From Ornithinimicrobium sediminis (GTDB lineage: Bacteria > Actinomycetota > Actinomycetes > Actinomycetales > Dermatophilaceae), in NCBI RefSeq assembly GCF_021272345.1, contig NZ_JAJSDQ010000007.1:1-64000 (forward strand): 64,000 nucleotides of DNA. Direction: 5' to 3'. Below, one piece after another: positions 21,387-29,128 of the stretch. A program made the position numbers and the translations under genes. The notes beneath the pieces are model-generated. The model was not told where the DNA came from. It worked only from the letters and a program-made list of their open reading frames with translations, and made no database searches. Position 1 is the stretch's first letter. The number at the start of each line of letters is the position of its first letter.

Positions 21387-22799
21387 TCAGTCCAGCTGTC
21401 CACCGGCGGCCACCGCGGCATACCAGTGGGCGCTGGCCTTGGGCGTGCGCTCGAGGGTGTCGTAGTCGACCCGGACGATGCCGAAGCGCTTGCTGTAGCC
21501 GAAGGCCCACTCGAAGTTGTCCAGCAGCGACCACAGGAAGTAGCCGCGCACGTCCGCCCCCTGCTCCATCGCGTCGTGGACCGCGTGCAGGTGGTCGCGC
21601 ACGTACGCGATGCGGTCCTGGTCGTCGACGAAGCCGTCGGCGTCCGGACGGTCGGCGTAGGCCGCGCCGTTCTCGGTGACGAAGAGCGCCGTGCCGGCAG
21701 GACCGGTGTAGTCGCGCTGCAGCCGCAGGAGCAGGTGGGTCAGCGCCTCGGGCAGCACCTCCCAGCCCATGTCGGTGGTCGGCAGCCCGCGGGAGACCGT
21801 CGCGACGTGCTCCGACCCCGGGTTGGCCGACGGTGCGCCGGACCCGCGGGCCGAGCGGGCCGCTGCCGGTGCCTCCTCGGGAGCAGCGCCGGTCACGGCG
21901 TCGCCGAAGTAGTAGTTGACCCCGAGCACGTCGACCGGTGTCGAGATGGTCGCCAGGTCGCCGTCGTGGACGAGGTCCCCGGGCCACAGGTCGCGCACGT
22001 CCTCCAGCACGTCGGCGGCATACTCGCCGCGCAGGATGGGCTCGGCGAAGAAGCGGTTGGCGAGCCCGTCGATGCGGCGGGCGGCGTCCTGGTCGCCGGG
22101 GCTGTCGGGGTCGGCGGGCCGGATGTCGGTGAAGTTGAGAGTGAGCCCGAGCTCCAGCGAGGCGTCACGGGAGCGCAGCTCCTGCACGGCGAGGCCGTGG
22201 GCGAGCATCAGATGGTGTCCGGCCCGCAGGGCGTCCGTGCCGTCGGTGCGTCCCGGCGCGTGGTGACCGTTGCCGTAGCCGAGGAAGGCCGAGCACCACG
22301 GCTCGTTGAAGGTCGTCCAGTAGTGCACGCGGTCGCCCAGCGCGTCGTGCACGGCCCTGGTGTAGTCGACGAACCGGTGTGCGGTGTCGCGTGAGGGCCA
22401 CCCGCCCGCGTCCTCCAGGGCCTGCGGCAGGTCCCAGTGGTACAGCGTGAGCCACGGCGTGACGCCCTGCTCGAGCAGCTCGTCGACCAGGCGCGAGTAG
22501 AAGTCGACCCCCGCGGGGTTGACCGGACCGCCGTCGGGCATGACGCGTGCCCAGGACACCGAGAAGCGGTAGGCACCGAGGTTGAGCTCGCGCATCAGGG
22601 CGACGTCCTCGGCATACCGGTGGTAGTGGTCGCACGCGACCGACCCGTCGTCCCCGCCGAGCACCGCCCCGGGCCGGCGTGCGAAGACGTCCCAGATCGA
22701 GTCGGTGCGCCCGTCCTCGGACCCGGCTCCCTCGATCTGGTAGGCGGCCGTGGCCGACCCCCACAGGAAGTCGTCGGGAAAGCTGACCGGTCCGGCCAT
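21387..22799 (-). CDS. Family GH1 beta-glucosidase/beta-glycosidase
   Basis: Predicted 470-residue cytoplasmic (no signal peptide) retaining glycosidase. The N-terminal FLWGSATAAYQIEG, acid/base TFNEPW (E166) and nucleophile VTENG (E376) are all intact, as is the aglycone-side FLWSLLDNFEWAFGY. It would release glucose or another sugar from short beta-linked oligosaccharides. It diverges from a sugar ABC importer gene cluster and shares its promoter region, including a LacI-type operator, so import and hydrolysis are probably induced together. Confidence 0.93.
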   Translation of the reverse strand: MAGPVSFPDDFLWGSATAAYQIEGAGSEDGRTDSIWDVFARRPGAVLGGDDGSVACDHYHRYAEDVALMRELNLGAYRFSVSWARVMPDGGPVNPAGVDFYSRLVDELLEQGVTPWLTLYHWDLPQALEDAGGWPSRDTAHRFVDYTRAVHDALGDRVHYWTTFNEPWCSAFLGYGNGHHAPGRTDGTDALRAGHHLMLAHGLAVQELRSRDASLELGLTLNFTDIRPADPDSPGDQDAARRIDGLANRFFAEPILRGEYAADVLEDVRDLWPGDLVHDGDLATISTPVDVLGVNYYFGDAVTGAAPEEAPAAARSARGSGAPSANPGSEHVATVSRGLPTTDMGWEVLPEALTHLLLRLQRDYTGPAGTALFVTENGAAYADRPDADGFVDDQDRIAYVRDHLHAVHDAMEQGADVRGYFLWSLLDNFEWAFGYSKRFGIVRVDYDTLERTPKASAHWYAAVAAGGQLD

Positions 22800-22926
22800 C
22801 GTGGTGCTCCGTTCTGCTGGGTGTCCTCGCAGGGCTGGTCAGCGACCACTCTAGGCGTGACCACCGACGTCGGTGAGATGTCCGAATCGTTACATCCCCG
22901 TTACGTGACACAGCCCACAACCGCAA

Positions 22927-22940
22927 CGCAAACGGTTACA
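22927..22940. promoter_or_regulatory. LacI-family operator in the glucosidase/transporter promoter
   Basis: CGCAAACGGTTACA matches 9 of 10 fixed positions of the generic LacI-family operator TGNAANCGNTTNCA. It lies 70 nt before the binding-protein start and 127 nt from the divergent glucosidase start. Three copies of a GTTACRT word (22889-22895, 22900-22906, 22935-22941) cluster around it. The LacI-family gene at 26500 is the obvious candidate regulator. Confidence 0.65.
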
Positions 22941-23009
22941 TTGTTGGGCATCCCTCACTGCCGAGGCGCCTCCCCGCCTTGGCCGACCAAGCGAAATGGA
23001 GGCGGGCAC

Positions 23010-24395
23010 ATGCCCTCACGCAAGACATCCCGTCGCTTCCTGGCCCTCACGGCCGGCATGGCGACGATCACTCTGGCTGCCTGCGGCGGGAGTGACGACG
23101 GTGACGACGGTGGCGACGCCGGCGCCGGCGCCGACGTGACCAGCAACGTCGACTGTGCTGCCTTCGAGGAGTACGGCGACCTGGAAGGCACCTCGGTCAG
23201 CGTCTACACCTCGATCATCTCCCCCGAGGACCAGCCGCACATCGACTCCTACGTGCCCTTCGAGGAGTGCACCGGTGCGACCGTGAACTACGAGGGCTCC
23301 CGTGAGTTCGAGGCCCAGCTGCAGGTGCGTCTCCAGGCAGGCAACCCGCCGGACATCGCCTACATCCCCCAGCCCGGTCTGATCCGGACGATCGCCGAGG
23401 GCTACCCCGACGTGATCCAGCCGGTCGGCGAGCAGGCCGAGGCCAACGTCGACGAGCACTTCGACGAGCAGTGGAAGGAGTACGGCACGGTCGACGGCAG
23501 CTACTACGGCGCTCCGCTCGGCGCCAACGCCAAGTCCTTCGTCTGGTACTCCCCGAGCATGTTCGAGGAGGCGGGCTACGAGATCCCGACCACCCTCGAC
23601 GAGCTGATGGAGCTGACCGAGACCATCGCCTCCGAGCAGGAGTCGCTGCCCTGGTGCGCCGGCATCGAGTCCGGCTCGGCCACCGGCTGGCCGGCCACCG
23701 ACTGGCTCGAGGACATGATGCTGCGTGTCAACGGTCCGGAGGTCTACGACCAGTGGACCAACCACGAGATCCCCTTCGACGACCCGCAGGTCGTGGAGGC
23801 CCTCGACGCCGCCGGGGAGATCCTGAAGAACCCCGACTACGTCAACGGTGGCCTCGGCGACGTCCGCTCCATCGCGACCACCGGCTTCGGTGACGCAGGC
23901 CTGCCCATCCTCGACGGCAACTGCTGGATGATGCGCCAGGCCTCGTTCTACCAGGCCAACTGGCCGGAGGACGTGACCGTGGCCGAGGACGGCGACGTGT
24001 TCGCGTTCTACCTGCCCAGCACGTCGGCGGACGACCAGCCGCTGCTCGTCGGCGGTGAGTTCACCGTGTCCTTCAGCGACCGTCCCGAGGTGGAGGCCTT
24101 CCAGGCCTACCTGACCAGCCCCGAGTGGTCCGACGTGAAGGCGCAGACCTCCGGCCCGGGCTGGGTCTCGGCCAACCGGGACATGGACCCGGCCAACCTG
24201 GAGTCGCCGATCGACCAGCTCTCCTACGAGCTGTTCGCCGACGAGAACACCGTGCTCCGCTTCGACGCCTCCGACCTGATGCCGGCCGAGGTCGGTGCCG
24301 GCACTTTCTGGAGCGCCATGACCGACTGGATCGCCTTGGACGAGAGCTCCGAGGACGTCCTGTCCGGTGTGGAGAGCAGCTGGCCCAGCGAGTGA
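23010..24395 (+). CDS. Sugar ABC transporter substrate-binding lipoprotein
   Basis: Predicted 461-residue extracellular binding protein of the family 1 (MalE-like) type. A basic signal sequence and lipobox LAAC (acylated C25) are followed by an Asp/Gly linker. The lobes contain family features such as FEAQLQVRLQAGNPPDIAYI and AKSFVWYSPSMFEEAGYEIP. ATG 23010 has GGAGG 8 nt upstream. Two permease genes follow, but no ATPase is in the cluster, so a shared MsiK-type ATPase encoded elsewhere probably powers it. The GH1 neighbour suggests beta-glucosides or cello-oligosaccharides as ligands. Confidence 0.92.
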   Translation: MPSRKTSRRFLALTAGMATITLAACGGSDDGDDGGDAGAGADVTSNVDCAAFEEYGDLEGTSVSVYTSIISPEDQPHIDSYVPFEECTGATVNYEGSREFEAQLQVRLQAGNPPDIAYIPQPGLIRTIAEGYPDVIQPVGEQAEANVDEHFDEQWKEYGTVDGSYYGAPLGANAKSFVWYSPSMFEEAGYEIPTTLDELMELTETIASEQESLPWCAGIESGSATGWPATDWLEDMMLRVNGPEVYDQWTNHEIPFDDPQVVEALDAAGEILKNPDYVNGGLGDVRSIATTGFGDAGLPILDGNCWMMRQASFYQANWPEDVTVAEDGDVFAFYLPSTSADDQPLLVGGEFTVSFSDRPEVEAFQAYLTSPEWSDVKAQTSGPGWVSANRDMDPANLESPIDQLSYELFADENTVLRFDASDLMPAEVGAGTFWSAMTDWIALDESSEDVLSGVESSWPSE

Positions 24396-24519
24396 TCACC
24401 AGCGAGTGACGACAGCGGGGCGGGTGGTGAGCGCAGCAGTGCCTTCACCACCCGCCCCTGTCGGTCCCGGCGACCGCGACCGGGACGCTTCCACGCCTGA
24501 CACCAAAGGAGGTAGGTAG

Positions 24520-25506
24520 GTGGATTTCCTTCTCACGGCCACGACACCTGGCCAGAAGTTCCTCGTCATGTTCATCGCGATCCTGTTGTTCGTTGCCGTC
24601 ATGGGCATCGTCCTGTGGATCTCGGACCGTCCACGCATCCCCAGCTGGGTGACCGTCCTGGGCTTTCTCGCGCCCGCTGCACTGTTGCTTCTCTTCGGGC
24701 TGATCTATCCCGCGTTCCTCACGATCAGGGACTCCTTCCGGGACCGCAGTCGCAGCGACTTCATCGGGTTCGACAACTACGCCACGATCTTCAGTGATGC
24801 GGGCTTCCGCACCGTCCTGGTCAACACCGCGCTATGGGTCGTCCTGGTGCCGCTGCTGTCGGCCGGGTTCGGGCTCATGTATGCGGTGCTCGTCGACCGG
24901 GCCTTCGGCGAGAAGTTCGCCAAGACCCTGATCTTCCTGCCGATGGCCATCTCGATGGTCGGCGCGTCGATCATCTGGAAGTTCGTCTACGAGTTCCGCC
25001 CCAACCAGGCCGGCATCGAGCAGATCGGTCTGCTCAACCAGATCCTGGTGTGGATCGGGCTGGAACCTCAACAGTTCCTGCTCAACCCACCGACGAACAA
25101 CTTCTTCCTGATCGCCGTCATGGTCTGGATCCAGTCCGGCTTCGCCATGACCGTGCTCTCGGCGGCCATCAAGTCCATCCCGGACGACATCATCGAGGCA
25201 GCCAAGATGGACGGCGTCTCCGGCTTCCGGATGTTCCGCTACGTCACGCTGCCCTCGGTGCGGCCGGCCGTGGTCGTGGTCATCACGACCATCGCGATGG
25301 CGACGCTGAAGGTGTTCGACATCGTGCGCACGATGACCGGTGGTCAGTTCAGCACCTCGATCGTGGCCAACGAGTTCTACGACCAGAGCTTCGTCTTCGG
25401 CCAGCCCGGCATCGGTGCGGCCCTGGCCGTGCTGCTCTTCGTGCTGGTGATCCCGATCATCCTCTACAACATCCGCCAGATGAAGCTTTCGGAGGAGCAG
25501 CGATGA
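24520..25506 (+). CDS. Sugar ABC transporter permease, MalF-like
   Basis: Predicted 328-residue permease. There are about eight hydrophobic segments; the first two precede residue 70, an additional N-terminal pair relative to a six-helix core. The cytoplasmic EAA loop (IIEAAKMDGVSGFRMFRYVTLP) that docks with the ATPase is well conserved. GTG 24520 is preceded by a textbook AAAGGAGG 7 nt away. Its stop overlaps the next permease start by 4 nt (ATGA). It should form the heterodimeric channel with that protein. Confidence 0.92.
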   Translation: MDFLLTATTPGQKFLVMFIAILLFVAVMGIVLWISDRPRIPSWVTVLGFLAPAALLLLFGLIYPAFLTIRDSFRDRSRSDFIGFDNYATIFSDAGFRTVLVNTALWVVLVPLLSAGFGLMYAVLVDRAFGEKFAKTLIFLPMAISMVGASIIWKFVYEFRPNQAGIEQIGLLNQILVWIGLEPQQFLLNPPTNNFFLIAVMVWIQSGFAMTVLSAAIKSIPDDIIEAAKMDGVSGFRMFRYVTLPSVRPAVVVVITTIAMATLKVFDIVRTMTGGQFSTSIVANEFYDQSFVFGQPGIGAALAVLLFVLVIPIILYNIRQMKLSEEQR

Positions 25507-26486
25507 GCAACGCACCTGTCACTCCCGACACCCCGGACGACCTGGTCGACAAGGGACGCAACCTCGACGAGGGCCCCGCCGGCACCCAGGTCAAGAGCAC
25601 CAAGCAGCGCAAGCTCACGCGGGCGGAGCAGCGTGCGGTCGACGCCAAGACGCGGCTGGCCTCGCCCTGGGCCTCGGCGTTCGCCATCGTCATGGCGATC
25701 CTGTGGTCGATCCCGACCTTCGGGCTGTTCTTCAGCTCGTTCCGCCCGGAGCGCGAGATCAAGACCACCGGTTGGTGGACCTACTTCCAGAACCCGGGTC
25801 TGACCCTCGACAACTACGACGAGGTGCTGTTCGGGTCCTCGACCAACTTCGCCAACCTCTTCGTCAACACGGTCGTCATCACGCTCCCGGCGGTGATCAT
25901 TCCGATCACCCTGGCGCTCCTCGCGGCCTACGCGTTCGCGTGGATCGACTTCAAGGGACGCAGCTGGCTGTTCGTCGGTGTGTTCGCCATGCAGGTCATC
26001 CCGATCCAGATCGCGCTGATCCCGCTGCTGACGCAGTACGTCAGCTGGGGCCTGGCCGGGTCGTTCTGGGTGGTCTGGTTGTCGCACTCGATCTTCGCGC
26101 TCCCGCTGGCGATCTTCCTGCTGCACAACTTCATGATGGACATCCCGCGCTCGCTCATCGAGGCTGCGCGGGTCGACGGCGCCGGGCACGTGAAGATCTT
26201 CTTCCAGGTGCTGCTACCCCTGCTGGTGCCGGCGATCGCCTCGTTCGCGATCTTCCAGTTCCTCTGGGTCTGGAACGACCTGCTCGTCGCGCTGACCTTC
26301 GCCGGCGGCTCGCCCAACGTGGCGCCGTTGACGGTCCGCATCGCCGAGCTCTCCGGCAGCCGCGGTGCCGACTGGCACCTGCTGTCCGCCGGTGCGTTCA
26401 TCTCGATGATCGTGCCCGTCGTCGTGTTCCTCGGCCTCCAGCGCTTCTTCGTCCGCGGCCTGCTGGCCGGCGGCGTCAAGGGCTGA
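25503..26486 (+). CDS. Sugar ABC transporter permease, MalG-like
   Basis: Predicted 327-residue permease. A charged cytoplasmic N-terminus of about 55 residues precedes six helices. The EAA loop reads SLIEAARVDGAGHVKIFFQ, and the C-terminus GGVKG is typical of MalG-type proteins. ATG 25503 overlaps the upstream stop as ATGA, with GGAGGAG just before. The LacI-family gene starts 13 nt after the stop, making a four-gene operon: binding protein, two permeases and regulator. Confidence 0.92.
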   Translation: MSNAPVTPDTPDDLVDKGRNLDEGPAGTQVKSTKQRKLTRAEQRAVDAKTRLASPWASAFAIVMAILWSIPTFGLFFSSFRPEREIKTTGWWTYFQNPGLTLDNYDEVLFGSSTNFANLFVNTVVITLPAVIIPITLALLAAYAFAWIDFKGRSWLFVGVFAMQVIPIQIALIPLLTQYVSWGLAGSFWVVWLSHSIFALPLAIFLLHNFMMDIPRSLIEAARVDGAGHVKIFFQVLLPLLVPAIASFAIFQFLWVWNDLLVALTFAGGSPNVAPLTVRIAELSGSRGADWHLLSAGAFISMIVPVVVFLGLQRFFVRGLLAGGVKG

Positions 26487-26499
26487 GCCCGGAGACGAC

Positions 26500-27588
26500 A
26501 TGAGCACCATCTCCGACGTGGCGCGGGCGGCCGGGGTCTCTGTGGCCACGGTCTCCCGCGCCCTTCGGGGCGTCAGCACGGTCAACCCCGCGACCCGGGA
26601 ACGGGTCCTGCGGGCAGCGACCGAGCTCGACTACGTCGCCTCCCCGACGGCGGCCTCCCTGGCGTCCGGACGCACCCGCGTCATCGGCATCGTCACCCCC
26701 TTCCTCACCCGGTGGTTCTTCGCCACCGCGATCAGTGCCATCGAGAAGACCCTGCGGGAGTACGGCTTCCACGCGCTGCTGGTCGACCTCGAGGCCGACA
26801 GCGCCCTGCGCCGCCGCGAGCTCACCAACCAGATGCTGAGCAAGCGCGCCGACGGCTTCATCACGATCAACGTCCCGCTGCGCGAGGACGAGCTCGCCCT
26901 GCTCGACAAGCTGGGCCTGCCGGTGGTCGCGATCGGCAACCCCGTCGCGGGCTACCCCCTCATCCACATCGACGACCAGGCAACCGTGCGCACCGCCGTC
27001 GACCATCTCGTCGACCTCGGGCACTCGCACATTGGCTATGTCGGTGCGGTGCCCGCCGAGGCCGAGCACCGGCTGGTCCCCTGGAGCAGGCTCACGGGCT
27101 TCCGGGCCGTCATGGCCGACCACGGCCTGCGGGTGCACGAGGAGTGGGTCATCCCGTGCGACTGGTCGGCCCAGGACGCTGCCCGCCAGGCCGCGGCGCT
27201 GTTCCTCCACGACCCCGCACCGACCGCCGTCGTGGCCGGCAGCGACGAGATGGCCATCGGCGTCATGGCCGCTGCCACCGAGTCCGGGCACCGCGTCCCC
27301 GAGGACCTCTCGGTCATCGGCATCGACGACTTCGTGCTCGCCGACGTGCTGCGGCTCACGACCGTGCGTCAGGACGTCGTCGCGCAGGGCCGTGCGGCAG
27401 CGACGACGCTCCTGCACCAGCTGCTCTCCGGCAGTGCCGAGCCCTCCCCTGCGCTGCCTGCCGGGATGACCAGCGACGGCCGGCTCACCCTGGACACCAC
27501 CCTGGTCAAGCGCCGGACGACCAGCAGGCTCCGGGGCACGGTCAGCTCGCACCCGCCCCTGCTGGGCACCCCCGCCGACCGCCCCTGA
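26500..27588 (+). CDS. LacI-family transcriptional regulator
   Basis: Predicted 362-residue repressor. The N-terminal helix-turn-helix is complete (TISDVARAAGVSVATVSRAL, then the hinge helix YVASPTAASLASG), followed by a periplasmic-binding-protein-like effector domain with VIGIDDFVLADVLRLTTVRQ. It is the last gene of the sugar import operon and is the likely ligand-responsive controller of that operon and of the divergent glucosidase through the operator at 22927. Its stop codon lies only 4 nt before the first core of the repeat array. Confidence 0.93.
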   Translation: MSTISDVARAAGVSVATVSRALRGVSTVNPATRERVLRAATELDYVASPTAASLASGRTRVIGIVTPFLTRWFFATAISAIEKTLREYGFHALLVDLEADSALRRRELTNQMLSKRADGFITINVPLREDELALLDKLGLPVVAIGNPVAGYPLIHIDDQATVRTAVDHLVDLGHSHIGYVGAVPAEAEHRLVPWSRLTGFRAVMADHGLRVHEEWVIPCDWSAQDAARQAAALFLHDPAPTAVVAGSDEMAIGVMAAATESGHRVPEDLSVIGIDDFVLADVLRLTTVRQDVVAQGRAAATTLLHQLLSGSAEPSPALPAGMTSDGRLTLDTTLVKRRTTSRLRGTVSSHPPLLGTPADRP

Positions 27589-27591
27589 CCC

Positions 27592-27894
27592 GTTGCCAGG
27601 GGTTTTGCCCCTCAGCCGCCCCGTTGCCAGGGCTTTCACACCCGCCCACCCCCGTTGCTAGGGGTTCTCCACCCGCGACGCCCCCGTTGCCAGGGGATCT
27701 CCACCCGGACCGGGACGCGTGCCCCGGCCTGTCGCAGGTGCAGACCGGCGTGGTGTTTCCCTCGCAACGCAGCACACCAGCGGGGATCTCCCTGGCAACA
27801 CGGGTGAGGATGCCGGGATCTCCCTGGCAACGCGGGTGAGGATGCCGGATCTCCCTGGCAACGCGGGAGGGGAAGCCGGGGTCTCCCTAGCAAC
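27592..27894. repeat. Nine-unit phased repeat array in two opposed blocks
   Basis: Block 1 holds four copies of GTTGCYAGGG at 27592, 27623, 27654 and 27686, spaced 31, 31 and 32 bp. Block 2 holds five copies of the reverse complement (CCCTNGCAAC) at 27759, 27790, 27822, 27853 and 27885, spaced 31, 32, 31 and 32 bp. Within block 2 the 20 or so bases between cores are also largely repeated (ATCTCCCTGGCAACGCGGG, GTGAGGATGCCGG). The core units are too short and the intervening sequence too similar for a CRISPR array. The array fills the gap between lacI and the original end of nagA. Confidence 0.9.
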
Positions 27895-29058
27895 GGCGGC
27901 CGGAGACCCAGGTGGCACGGCAGCGCAGCGTGTCCCGTCGAGCACCGTCATGTCGGCCAAGGCCCCGGGACGCAGCTCGCCCAGCTCGGTGTGCCCCAGG
28001 GCACGGGCCGGGACAGCCGTGGCCGCACGCACCGCGGTCACCAGGTCGACCCCGACGGACACGGCGCGCCCGATCGACTCGTCCATCCTGGCCCCCGAGC
28101 CGGCAAGCACGCCGTCGGCACGCCTCGGGGGCTGCCCCTCCTGCACGACGAGGTCGACCCCGCCGAGGCGGTACTCCCCCGGCGGCATACCCGCCGAGGC
28201 GACGGCATCGGTGACGATCATGACGCGGCCGGGTGCGGCGGCGAAGGCCACCCGCACGGCGTCGGCGGCCACGTGGTGCAGGTCCACGATGAGCCCCAGG
28301 GTCAGCCGGTCGTCGGCCAGGGCTGCGCCCACCACCCCGGGTGCCCTGTGGTGCAGGGGGCTCTGCGCGTTGAAGAGGTGCGTCACCAGCCTCGCCCCGA
28401 GGTCGGCCGCACGGTGGACCGTCGCGGCATCGGCCTCGCTGTGCCCCAGCGACACCCGCACCCCGGCGTCGACGAGCGCCGTCACCGCTGCCTCCGCGTG
28501 CGGCAGCTCCGGGGCCAGGGTGAGGTAGCCCAGGTCCTCCCCACCGGCGTCGACCAGCAGCGCGACGCGTGGCGGTGTGGGCTCGCACAGCCACTCTGCG
28601 CGGTGGGCGCCGCTGCGCGTCGGTGCGAGGAAGGGGCCCTCGACGTGCGCGGGCAGCAGCCGGGCGCGCGGCCGGTCGTCCCGGGCGAGCTCGGCCCGGA
28701 GGGCGCGGTAGCGGCGCAGCCGGTCGGCCAGCTGCTCCACCGGCGCGGTGACGAAGGTCGGCACCCAGGCCGTGACCCCGGTCCGCGGCAGGCGCTGGGC
28801 GATGTCGGCCATCTCGGCGCCGCCGGCCTCGGCGACGTCATGGCCGAACGCGCCGTTGACCTGGGCGTCGACGAGCCCCGGCACGAGGATGCCCTCGTCG
28901 ACGTGCTCGTCTGCCGTATGCGGTGGCGCGCCGTGACCGGTCGCGACGACCCGGTCACCGGCGATCCTCAGCCACCCCGGACCCGGTGCCTGACCCGCCG
29001 GGGCGTCGAAGAGGACGACCGCGCTCGCGCTGACGAGGCGGCTGGGGGCAGGGTGCAC
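27658..29058 (-). CDS. nagA: N-acetylglucosamine-6-phosphate deacetylase, probable 3' frameshift
   Basis: The protein resembles NagA, which converts GlcNAc-6-phosphate to glucosamine-6-phosphate and acetate. Metal and substrate motifs are present: HVEGPFL, LGHSEADA, THLFNAQSPLHHR, and the catalytic-Asp strand VTDAVASAGMPPG. A normal end is about 385 residues, but as read the frame runs to 466. After VLDGT the expected ending is found one frame away (LRCRATWVSGRRC, then TAG at 27889-27887), so one base seems missing near 27928-27929. The extra about 80 residues are translated repeats. GTG 29058 has a TAGTGT box 7 nt upstream. Confidence 0.82.
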   Translation of the reverse strand: MHPAPSRLVSASAVVLFDAPAGQAPGPGWLRIAGDRVVATGHGAPPHTADEHVDEGILVPGLVDAQVNGAFGHDVAEAGGAEMADIAQRLPRTGVTAWVPTFVTAPVEQLADRLRRYRALRAELARDDRPRARLLPAHVEGPFLAPTRSGAHRAEWLCEPTPPRVALLVDAGGEDLGYLTLAPELPHAEAAVTALVDAGVRVSLGHSEADAATVHRAADLGARLVTHLFNAQSPLHHRAPGVVGAALADDRLTLGLIVDLHHVAADAVRVAFAAAPGRVMIVTDAVASAGMPPGEYRLGGVDLVVQEGQPPRRADGVLAGSGARMDESIGRAVSVGVDLVTAVRAATAVPARALGHTELGELRPGALADMTVLDGTRCAAVPPGSPAAVARETPASPPALPGRSGILTRVAREIPASSPVLPGRSPLVCCVARETPRRSAPATGRGTRPGPGGDPLATGASRVENP

Positions 29059-29065
29059 CCACAGG

Positions 29066-29071
29066 ACACTA
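29066..29071 (-). promoter_or_regulatory. nagA: Possible leaderless -10 box of nagA
   Basis: TAGTGT on the minus strand, with 7 nt (CCTGTGG) to GTG 29058. No ribosome site precedes that GTG. It lies just downstream of the hairpin that probably ends helicase transcription. No good -35 is visible because the hairpin occupies that position. Confidence 0.4.
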
Positions 29072-29072
29072 T

Positions 29073-29118
29073 CCGGGTGCTGCCGTGCCCCATGGACCTG
29101 AGACACGGCAGCACCCGG
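29073..29118 (-). terminator. Long perfect hairpin after the DEAD-box gene
   Basis: Perfect 15-bp stem (29073-29087 with 29104-29118; CCGGGTGCTGCCGTG) and a 16-nt loop. It begins 10 nt after the DEAD-box stop and separates it from nagA on the same strand, fitting an intrinsic-type terminator without a U-tract. Confidence 0.7.
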
Positions 29119-29128
29119 ACGGAGGGGG

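Noticed and set aside
27592-27894. CRISPR array
   Set aside because: Conserved cores are only about 10-12 bp, the intervening sequences are similar to each other rather than unique spacers, orientation flips midway, and no cas genes are near.
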